Part shown: in pieces, positions 43,951 through 52,970 of the stretch
Layout: each line of letters starts with the position of its first letter
Numbering within the stretch: position 1 is the stretch's first letter
Assembly (NCBI GenBank): GCA_958510825.1
Contig: OY294044.1
Coordinates: 79,158,895 to 79,222,894, forward strand
DNA length: 64,000 nucleotides
DNA from: Brachypterus glaber
Taxonomy: Eukaryota > Arthropoda > Insecta > Coleoptera > Kateretidae
Direction of reading: 5' to 3'
Made by a program: the position numbers and the translations under genes
The notes under the pieces: model-generated
Databases searched by the model: none
The model's input: the letters and a program-made list of their open reading frames with translations, nothing else
Told to the model about the DNA's origin: nothing

Positions 43951-44221
43951 CGACTGCGTTATTTCGTGGGGTGTGGGACACCCCCATCCCCTCGGAACGC
44001 CCCTTATTCTTAAGATTTATTTTATCAAGTTAAAGCAAAAGGTAATATTACTACATACATATTATCAAAGTATCTAAAGTTCAAAAATCGTATAGGTAGA
44101 TTTGGTAACCTATTTACAGTGTTACGCCCCAATAATTTTGTATTGTTTAAAGAATATTAATTTGTTATTAGGCAAGCAGGTTTATATCGAATATATTATA
44201 CGGAATTAAAAAAGTACCTAC

Positions 44222-44492
44222 CTGCCCTGATCACATCGACTCCTGCAGGTAACCATCGCTCCCCTGGCCTAAGCAATAGCAATATGGTATTGGCCGGTAG
44301 GGTGCGAAAGTACTCGGCGTCCTCGACTTGAGTGCCGTCGTTTTCCAAGACAACTCTCACCGACTCCGCATTGGGCAATCCAAGTTTGTCTTTTCCTCTC
44401 TGCAGGAGCTCCTCCAGGCTACTCACCACCAGCCCCTTACGAACACTACGTTTGCCGTCCCATAGTTTGAAGGGCCTCTTTCCTCGGGATTC
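44222..44492 (-). CDS. Drep2: Drep2-like protein, coding exon 2: CIDE-N domain
   Basis: This exon encodes residues 5-94 and the first base of codon 95. It opens after TTTTGCAG (acceptor AG at 44493-44494) as ESRGKRPFKLWDGKRSVRKG and holds the full CIDE-N fold. Markers are KLWD, VVSSLEELL, KLGL and VVLENDGTQVEDAEYFRTL, then NTILLLLRPGERWLP. It ends ...VDVIRA at a strong donor GTAGGT (44221-44220 onward). CIDE-N is the homotypic interaction domain shared by CAD, ICAD and CIDE proteins, so it should bind other DFF-family proteins through its acidic and basic faces. Length is 271 bases, phase 0 in and phase 1 out, matching exon 3. Without the upstream splice the frame would run into an in-frame ATG just upstream (44507), a less likely alternative start. 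It is strongly G/C-rich against its flanks. Confidence 0.9.
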
Positions 44493-44639
44493 CTGCAAAA
44501 CCCCCATGATCAGCACCAGGAGTCTCCCGCCCTCTGGGGAAGACTCCCAAAAAATTAACTATTTATTATTTAAAACCTATGCACCCTCATCACAACATGT
44601 TCGGCTCGGTGTTTTAGGGTACTGACCTACTCCACAGAG

Positions 44640-44825
44640 TTTACGTTATTCCATGCTCCACACCTACTTGCAGCAGGTGGGGGACGGCGCAAGACAGGCG
44701 GCGGTGGATGAAATACGAGAGCATACGAACGAGAGGGTTGTGGACCTCGGCTATAATCGCTTGTGGTAAATTTGATAGTGCAAAGACTTTAGTTGGATTT
44801 ACACAGGGTTGGAGATGTGCCACTC
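44640..44825. other. G/C-richer patch open on both strands
   Basis: The plus strand reads MLHTYLQQVGDGARQAAVDE and on to a stop. The minus strand reads a 60-codon frame ending ...HLLQVGVEHGIT. Neither is recognised. It lies 150 bases upstream of Drep2 exon 2. It could be a gene fragment carried by a transposon or an unconserved open stretch. Confidence 0.25.
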
Positions 44826-45014
44826 TGTCCTTTTACATAATATGCAGGACGCTGATTTAGGTTAGGCATATTTACAAACTGCGGGCACATTTAATAAAGG
44901 AACACATTAATCGAAATAAGATGCACAGATTTTACAAATAAAATCTTAGAAGCTGCTGAACAATTGGTACCGCTTTAGGGGAGGGCAGGGCCGGCCTATG
45001 CATTTCGGCTTCCT

Positions 45015-45439
45015 GAACCAAGCCTTGACCGTGGCGCCCCTAGCAAAAAAAAACACCATAAAAAAAGCTGTGACCCTGACGGTTTCTACCAACACTTGGT
45101 GCCCCTAGCAAAAGAAAAAAAGCTTTGCCCCTGACGGTTATGCCAAAAATTCGTGCCCCTCGCAAAAAAGACACCCAAAAAAAGCTTTGTTCTGACTTTT
45201 TCTACCAAGGCGCTTGAGGCGTTTGGCGCCCCTCGCAAAGAAAAAAAAACACCCTAAAAAAAAGGCTTGTCCCTGACGATTTCTACCAAAAACAAAAAAA
45301 TAGCTTGGTCCTAACCTGACGGAAAAGCTTTGTCCCTAAGGGTTTCTACCAAGACTTGGCGCCCCTGACTGACGGTCCTGCCAAAACTTGGCGCCCCTCG
45401 AAAAGAAAAAACACCCTAAAAAAATCTTTGTCCCTGACG

Positions 45440-45440
<1 letters not shown>
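45015..45440 (+). repeat. Degenerate minisatellite, 65-85 bp unit
   Basis: Reiterated blocks CTTGGCGCCCCTCGCAAA, then AAACACCCTAAAAAAA, GCTTTGTCCCTGACGG and TTTCTACCAA occur about six times with indels. It is bracketed by GGCCGGC-type sequence (near 44990 and 45620). Confidence 0.7.

Positions 45441-45443
<3 letters not shown>

Positions 45444-45504
<61 letters not shown>
45444..45504. repeat. (TA)n microsatellite
   Basis: An uninterrupted TA run of about 60 bases. Open frames through it are artefacts. Confidence 0.95.
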
Positions 45505-45506
<2 letters not shown>

Positions 45507-46019
45507 ATAACAAAAAAGAAATGATGAAGAAAAATGCTCGGGCTAAAAAAAATACCCCTCGACGACACCCCTCTGGGCTCGCGCCCTGAAGCAGGGGGTT
45601 CACTTGATTCATACAAAGGCCGGCTCTGGGGAAGGGTCAGAGGTCGAGTTACCAAAAGTGACAGGGGGTAAAAACTGTCGTCACTTTTTTATAGTTTAAC
45701 CCACAGCCTGTGGTTTAACCCATAGACGTATTATTGGTGCACGTCGCTTGCAAAACAACTTTACACTACGATATTTCAAGAACGCTTGTTTGGCAAGCTA
45801 CCTACACCATTAATACGACTTTAAATCGGAATTTCGTTTCATTTGCTTTCTCCAAGGAAAGTCAAGCGTTAAAAAAATCAACAAAACATTTATTGCTTAA
45901 AAAAAATTGAAACACAAAAAATTAAAATGTTAAATCTTAAATAACAAATACTTCTCCCCCAACCAATGCTGCGGTATGCACTTATACAGGGGAGATGGGC
46001 CAGAAGTGGTGCCCCTCCT
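45505..46019. other. Spacer, nothing recognised
   Basis: Mixed composition. No gene or bounded element was recognised. Confidence 0.4.
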
Positions 46020-46660
46020 GAGCAGTAATCAAGTTAGCGCCGCAGTACCAAAAAATTTTACATATTTTACGGTAATATTTTTCGATTAATAAAAAACAAA
46101 AATAAACGTAAGGTTAGGTAATGTATTTTAATTTTAAAACCGTTTTATATTTAAAATTTCACAAACACTCAACAAAGCTCTAGGGCTGCAGGCGAATATG
46201 ATAACGAATTTGAAAGTGTTCGGTCAACAAAAAATGCAAAATAGTCCTCCATTGCGACCCGAATTTTTTTACCAACAAGTTTTCGAATCCTAAATAAAAA
46301 AACTAGACGGTTTTTTAAAAATTCGATGGTCTATTTTAATTTTAAAACATTGTTATAATTTAAAATCTTACCAAAATTCAAGAAAGCTCTAGCACTCCAG
46401 CCGAAAATGTTCTCGAATATAAAAGTTTTTAGTCAGCTTAACAATTTAAAAACTTTAAAAGTTTTTTGATTAAAAATTTCACAACAAAAAAAGACGAGAA
46501 AGCTCTGGCGCCGCAGGCATTTTTTTTACGAATTTAAAAGTATTTGGTCCAGCATAAGAATACCCTGCTACAGGGCCCATGTATATTTTAGCTTGTTTAA
46601 TTAAAAATTAAAAATTTCGAACGGAAAAACCTAAGAGGTGTTACACCCCCCAATATCCCC
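46020..46660. repeat. Dispersed repeat with GCGCCGCAGGC / TTTTAATTTTAAA words
   Basis: AGCTCT.G.GCCGCAGGC, GATGGTCTATTTTAATTTTAAA and TTTAAAATTTCAC recur two to three times in this stretch. They also recur at 55745-55935 and on the other strand at 58085-58280. It is an old, reiterated non-coding repeat. Confidence 0.55.
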
Positions 46661-46768
46661 TCATGTCTGGCCCTGTCCGTATACCTCTTAATTATAAAGT
46701 GATTTTTTTTTGTCTAAATCTATAAAAACTACATTTTACTAGTAAAGTGCTATATTACTTAATATACA

Positions 46769-46970
46769 GGGTTATTCTTTTAACTAGTTCAGTGCCTTTA
46801 ACTTTTGAACGGCGTAAGATATCAACTTCAAATTTGGAACAGATATACAACGTAAAATAAAGTATTTTTGGCCATAAATTGTATATTTTTTATATTAACA
46901 ATTACACTATGTGGGCGCTGGGCGTCTAAATCTTAAATGGAAAGGGGTCGAGTGATAATTTTTTGAAAGG
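46769..46970. repeat. One arm of the mariner-like palindrome
   Basis: TTAACTTTTGAACGGCGTAAG, ATATCAACTTCAAATTTGGAAC and AAATGGAAAGGGGTCGAGTG match the left arm of 6213-6918. The other arm is absent. Confidence 0.6.
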
Positions 46971-47875
46971 TATTCAAATTATCTATTCAAAAGTATATTA
47001 ATTTTTTGATTTCCGATTAAATTGGAGTATTATATTTAGCTTTTAAGTTTTAAAAAGCCATCAATATGCATTCGAATGTGATCGCCCTTTCTTAATAGCT
47101 CCGAAACTAAGACAAATATTAAAATTCTACAAAAGAGGCTAATTTAATTATTATTATAATTACATATATTTTTTTATCTCCAGTGGTGGGGAGTCTGAGG
47201 GGTTTAACGTTGCACATGTCAAACGAACTATATCATCAAATTGTATGATATTCTTAACCAGACTATTTTTCTCAAGGTTTTTTTGGCGATTTAAAGAAAT
47301 TTGACAACAAAAGTCCTTCCTGATTCCTAATTTGTTTTAAAACCACACGCACAATGGCAAAATTTTATCATAAAGCTGGTAAAAGCCGAAAATAACTTTT
47401 TTTTTCAAAACTGGTAAACAAGCCTTTACGAGATCGTCCATTTTAAAAATAGTGATCAATTTTCAATAAATAACATGGCGGATTCAATAAGGTGCACAAA
47501 AATAATTAGTTATAATTTTTTTTATAAATATATATTGGAGTCGTCTATTTCGAATACCGGGTATGTCCTTCGATGCCAAATATTCAGGACAACGAAAAAA
47601 TTTGACTTTGTTGACTTATTTGACGGCAAAGACAAAAATCATTTTCTAATAGTCACATCGCAAACAAGCAAAAAAAAATGTTTTACCCGTTTTTGGAAGT
47701 GAATGCAAAATTTACCTCGTTTTGTAATGAAAACATGGCTTAAAATGTATAATAATTTGTGCGTGCCAATTTTTGAAATAAAGTTATATTAAAAAAAAAT
47801 CAAAAAGTAAATAATCCAAAATATTGTTTTGATGTGACAAAAGGTACGCATAAACATATCCTAAAATAATTACAA

Positions 47876-47880
<5 letters not shown>
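46971..47880. other. AT-rich spacer, nothing recognised
   Basis: Short frames only, with no gene or bounded repeat. Confidence 0.45.

Positions 47881-47936
<56 letters not shown>
47881..47936. repeat. (TA)n microsatellite
   Basis: An uninterrupted TA run. The minus-strand frame across it is an artefact. Confidence 0.95.
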
Positions 47937-47941
<5 letters not shown>

Positions 47942-49900
47942 TTTTCAAAAATCGTCCTAGACAAAAAATTCTTGGATGAAAAACTAAGAAATTTTAGTTT
48001 TTTTTGTCTGACGTTTTTTGTGGACACGATAACTCAAGAACGAATAATCCGATCGACTTGTAATTTTCAGAAAAAATCAAGTTCTAAGACGGGAAGATCC
48101 CTATGTTTAAAAGTAATTCTCCCAAAAACAAAAAAGTTATAGGGGTTGAACTTTTAAGAAAAAAAGCTGAAAAAAAAACCGAAAATGTATTTTTTTAGGA
48201 AAAAATACTTTTATTATAGGGATCAATTCTACCAATTTTGAAATTATTCCCTCCAAATACAAAAAAGTGGGGGGGGGGTTAACTTTTTTTCAAGTTATTT
48301 TTTTTAAACTTTCCGTTTTTCGCAAAAGGAATATAAAAAAAATGAATTTTTTTTTTAGTTGTTTTTTTATTTTTTTTTATTGAATTTTTTTTTTAATTTT
48401 CGTTTTTCAAAAAAAGGTCTTATTTGATCAAAAATTTTTTTTTTTATTTTTCTGAAAAAAAAATTCAAAAAGTTTATTTTTTATTTATTTATTTATTTTT
48501 TTTTTTTAATTTGGAAAAATGAAATATACCATTTACTGTGAACAGTATATAATGGAATGCGTAGCATTATTTATTCACGGTTTGTTTGATATTTACAATT
48601 ATGGCGAAGGCGCTATCATTGATTTTTTTTTTCAATATTTATTTTTCAAACATAATATTTTTTTATAAACTGGAGATTATGGAGGATTTAAAAAAAAGAG
48701 ACTATATTGTAACTAGCAGACAGATGTGTTTCCATGGGGGTAGGGGGTACACCAAACAGACGCCAAACCAACGTTAACGTAAACCAAGACCCCCTCATTA
48801 AAAAAAAAGACCAAACAACAAAAATCCAAAACAAAATCTTGCATAGAGAGCTGCATTTGGGCGCTTCTATAGATTTCGGAAATTAAATAGTTGAGGAGCA
48901 ATATTTCAAAAGTTAACAAATCCTTAACACGTATATTGGATTTGTTAACTTTTGAAATAATGCTCCTCAGTTGGGAAAATTAATGGGTACAGTTGGAAAA
49001 TTGATTAGTTAATTCCGCCAGGGGTAAGGCTTTTTTAGCTAGTTGGGAAAATTGGAGTAGAGTTGGGAAGTAGTAGAGTAGTACAGTTGGGTATTTTTTC
49101 AGAGGTAAGGACCTTTTTTTTTAGTAATCAAAATTTTCTGTCGGGAAAAAATGGATACATTTGGGTGAGGACCTTTTTTTAATAATTAAAATACCTAAAG
49201 CACTTTTTAGGAATAGATTTTAAGATTAATTCAATAACAGTTTAATATACACCGGGGCTCAACTTATTAATATAAAATAAGTCAAAATGTGTTATACAAA
49301 AACGGATTTTCGATGCTCAAAAGGTAAGCTTTAAGATTACTAAGCAACAGCTTGTTAAATTTAAATTCAGATCCTACCCATTTTCAGGGCCCGATTTTCT
49401 GAATTTGCCGCCCTAGGTAATATAAAACATAACATAACGCCCTGTATACTTAAAATGTAGCGAACTTTAACCTCTCTGGACTCTTTAATCTTGGAGGTAA
49501 AGAATAGTATATTACGCACCAAGTACGCGAGCATGGTTTTCAGTGCAAGAGAGTGCTTATTTTTTTACTTTTTATTATAAGGATCAATTCTACCAATTTT
49601 GAAAGCAATCCCCCTAAAAACAAAAAAAAAACATATGGGGGTTTAAACTAAAAAAAAAATTAAAAAAAACATTTTCAATTTTTTCTTGCGAAAAGAAAAT
49701 TAAAAAAAAATGAAAAATTTTGAAATATTTTTTTCAGTTTTTTTTGTAACTTTTTCGTTTTTCAAAAAAAAAAGTGTTTTAAAAAAAATTATTTGTTTTT
49801 ATTTTTTTTTTTAAATATTTGGGAAAAATGCAATATACCATTTACTGTGAATAGCATATAATAGAATGCGTAGCACGGCTTGTATTAAAATATAAAGGTA
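47937..49900. repeat. Low-complexity block of dispersed repeats
   Basis: Long A and T runs alternate with repeat pieces. AATATACCATTTACTGTGAA, then ATGCGTAGCA, occurs near 48524 and 49833 and again near 51657. TGTAGCGAACTTTAACCTCTC then TTAATCTTGGAGGTAAAGAAT near 49458 recurs near 51805. GGATCAATTCTACCAATTTTG occurs near 48221 and 49582. A hairpin at 48891-48971 pairs TTCAAAAGTTAACAAATCC with its complement. No gene is seen. Confidence 0.6.
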
Positions 49901-50079
49901 TGTAATTAACAGTACCCGGCGTATTTCCAGTTAGAGTCCAGTCTTCAAGAGGCCTTTCCTTAATACAGGGAGTTTTGATTTTCGGTTTATTCGGTAGGAT
50001 TTAAGGCCGCAAATAAAAAAAATTGCGACGTAGAACTCGATTTGGAACTATAATTTTTTTAACTCATCTTTCACAAAAA

Positions 50080-50890
50080 ACTATTAAATTAATATTTTAA
50101 TCACAGCTACCATCATAGGCTCCGACTCCGGAGGGGCCGAGGGGCCATGGCCCCCCCTGGCATCGTAACAGCCCCCCCCCCTGGAAAATTGTCTATACTC
50201 GTAATAAATCTTCTATTTCATAAAAATTTTCGCCTGTGGCAATAAAATTTCCTTATATTTTTGTAAAGTCCCAAATTATAAAACTGGATACTTGAATCTC
50301 ATAAAAAAAATTGGAGTTATTGCATTTTTTTTTTAATTTTAACTGTTTTAAACCTAAAATATACCATAAAATTTGTACAATTTCCCACATTTGTTTTAAT
50401 TTAAGATTGTAACTTTTTAATGTACCTATTTTCAAAAAAAATTGCCTGCGGCGCCAGGCTTTTTTATATATTTAATGTTTTAAAATTAAAACTTATTGCC
50501 ATGGTTGACAGTCATATCTGGTTTGGCAGGCATATCTGGTCAATTTTTTGAATTTTGGCAAGACGCCAGATTTTTAAATTTATTTTTTTTTGTATATAGG
50601 CTGTAAACATTTGCGGTGAATATCTTTTTTTGAAATTCCCCCCAGACTGATTTCGTGGATCTTTCCCTGTCATATACAAAAACCCACATATCTTTTATAT
50701 GATTTTGTAAAATAATTTGCCCCCCCCCCTTGGATTTTAATAAGTCGGCGCCTATGGCTACCATCAGAACTCCAATTGGCGTTGTAGAAATGAATCCAAG
50801 TACTGATAATGCCAATGACGAAAATGACAGTGACGATGACGACAATTGAAATTCTGATGGTAGCCGTGATTAAAATATTAATTTTACAAG
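50080..50890. repeat. Short inverted-repeat element split by a hAT-like insertion
   Basis: AATATTTTAATCACAGCTACC at the left and its complement at 50858-50880 (GGTAGCCGTGATTAAAATATT) are the ends of an element of about 150 bp once the insert is removed. Inside, CCATCAGAACTCCAATTG pairs with CAATTGAAATTCTGATGG. Confidence 0.7.
50106..50764. mobile_element. hAT-like element with CATAGGC ends and 8-bp target duplication
   Basis: GCTACCAT at 50106-50113 and 50757-50764 flanks a 643-bp element. It begins CATAGGCTCCGACTC and ends AGTCGGCGCCTATG. Removing it rejoins the host as CAGCTACCATCAGAACT, which then pairs with the host's other arm. The interior has C/G homopolymer blocks and no transposase frame. 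It is the same superfamily as 5090-5370. Confidence 0.85.
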
Positions 50891-51300
50891 GGGGTTTAGC
50901 CAAAATTATTAGATTACCATTAACTTAATATCTACGTAAAAAATACGTATTTAAAAAAACTTTATTATTTTCCTCCGTGTTCCGCAAAAACCTGTATTTT
51001 ATTTTTTCATAGAATAATATTACTATAGTTAAAGAAAAATCTCAATGAAAAGGAACTATTAACTAATGGTATTTTTTATATTTATGATTTAAACTGATAG
51101 TTACTATTTTCACGTTTCTAGGACCTTTAAATTAGGGTACAGACACTTTATTAATTATGTAACATATTTTTAGGCATACCTAAGGATAATTAAGTTTATA
51201 TTCTATGATTAATAAAATTAGATTATTTTAGAGATGGCTTAAGATCTTGAAATAATTTTTTTTACGAAAATAGAGGAATATATTTTTAAGTTTGATCATA
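50891..51300. other. AT-rich spacer, nothing recognised
   Basis: No gene or bounded repeat was recognised. Confidence 0.45.
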
Positions 51301-52000
51301 TCTTTATCATATTAAATGCTTTAATTTTAAGTATTTTTCCAAAACGGATGACTTTGCAAAAAAAAAGAACATTAGAATATTGAATTTTTAAGTTATGGAA
51401 AAAAAATATTCTTTATAACCCTGTATTCTTATTATACTATTCACAGCGCCTTCTTTTTCGCAAAAATTAAAAGTTAGATTTTTTTTTAGTTTTTTTTTGA
51501 AAATTTTTTTTATTGAATTTTTTTTTATTTTCCGTTTTTCAAAAAAAGTTCCTATTTAATAAAAAAAAAAATTAATTTTTTTTTTCAAAAAGTTTTTGTT
51601 TAATTTTTTTAAAATTTTTTTTTTAATTTTTTTTTTTAAGTATTTGGAAAAATGCAATATACCATTTACTGTGATATAATAAAATGCGTAGCACGGCTTG
51701 TTTAGTATTTACAATTATGGCGAAGGCGCTATCATTGATATATATTTTTTTAATATTTTGATATTTTTCAACGGAAAATTATATACCGCCCTGTATACTT
51801 TTATGTAGCCAAGTTTATCCTCTCTGGAGACTTTAATCTTGGAGGTAAAGAATGATATATTACGCACCTAGTACGCGAACCTATTTTTCAGTGCACGAGA
51901 GTGCTTATTGTTTAACAAGGCGAAGACGAGTAGAAAAAAGAACTCGAAGTGCACTGAAATAGGTTTGCGTTGAGGTACATATACTATTTTTCCTACGACC
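51301..52000. repeat. Dispersed repeats, second block of the 48-50 kb type
   Basis: It carries AATATACCATTTACTGTGA, TTACAATTATGGCGAAGGCG and CTTTAATCTTGGAGGTAAAGA as at 48.5-49.5 kb. Its end (51885-51975) adds a hairpin, CCTATTTTTCAGTGCACGAG pairing with the complement of AAGTGCACTGAAATAGG. Confidence 0.6.
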
Positions 52001-52318
52001 CAACACCTAAACATCCAAAAAACAATTGGCTTACAATTAATTTTATAAATTTGACGTTTTGTGTTTGAAGTTCAGTTGTTTTCCGACAGCAGATGTGTAA
52101 AATCAGCTGAATGTCACTTTCCGACCGCTGTCATGGCAACGGGTGGAAAATAGGCACTAACTACTAACTAGTTGTAGAAAAAAACATTTGTAGCACAAAA
52201 GAACACAATACACATTACACAGGCCAACAATGACTTCTCCCTTTGAAAACTAATTAACTAATTATTGATTTTTATAGCTGTAGTAGTACCCATTATCAAA
52301 ACAAAAATCATCATAGGG
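52001..52318. other. Spacer, nothing recognised
   Basis: Somewhat higher G/C near 52080-52150 but no frame or repeat that I can name. Confidence 0.4.
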
Positions 52319-52365
52319 AACGTTCAAGTATTACGTAACGCAAATTTTGATCATTTTGGAGTGGG
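52319..52365 (+). repeat. Solitary end of the 42623-43102 MITE family
   Basis: AGGGAACGTTCAAGTATTAC then GTAACGCAAATTTTGATCATTTTGG is identical to the left end of that element. No partner end is found nearby. Confidence 0.75.
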
Positions 52366-52497
52366 GCGTGTGACTGGTAAAATTACCGAATGCTAATGGT
52401 CAAATGTCGAATGAAAATTAATAATTACGAAAATGTTTAAAGTAAAAAAGAAAATTTATGTTCCTGAATCAGAAATTCTGATAATAAGTCTTGACTT

Positions 52498-52870
52498 ATA
52501 CACGGTTTATTTGAAATAGGGTCCGAAATTTTAAGTGGTGAATCAGAATATATAATAAAAAGTTCCTATAAACATATGTCTAAAAAAAAGCTAAGCCTCT
52601 TTGAAAGTGTTTTTTTTTAATAACTCAGGAACAGATATAGCAACGAGGTTTGGATGTTGCACGTGAACTAATATTAATAAGGCCCATCTTCGTATGTTAT
52701 ATTCATGTACTTATTTTAACCAGGGGTGTGCGAAACAGGGGGGGGGCTTATCAGTTTTTTGTCCCAGACGTTTTTCTGTGTAACTTTTTTGTAGTAAAAG
52801 CGATTTTTCGACCTACATGTATAGAAACTTTTTTTCTTAGTTTTTTATATAAAATAACCCTGCATCATTG
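52498..52870. repeat. Foldback family A, partial copy
   Basis: TTTGAAATAGGGTCCGAAATT, TCCTATAAACATATGTCTA, AATAACTCAGGAACAG, TTCATGTACTTATTTTAACC and GTGTGCGAAACAGGG follow the order of the left half of 11996-12630. Confidence 0.65.
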
Positions 52871-52970
52871 AAATTTTGGTTTTCAGTATTTTGGTGTTTA
52901 ATTTTTCGTCCTCGAACCGTGAAATTTCACCTTTAAATTAATTTTTCTCGAAAACGGTTAATCCTACAGT

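Noticed and set aside
45346..45655. Open frames through the (TA)n run
   Set aside because: Tyr-Ile repeats come from the microsatellite. The same applies to the frame at 47800-48027.
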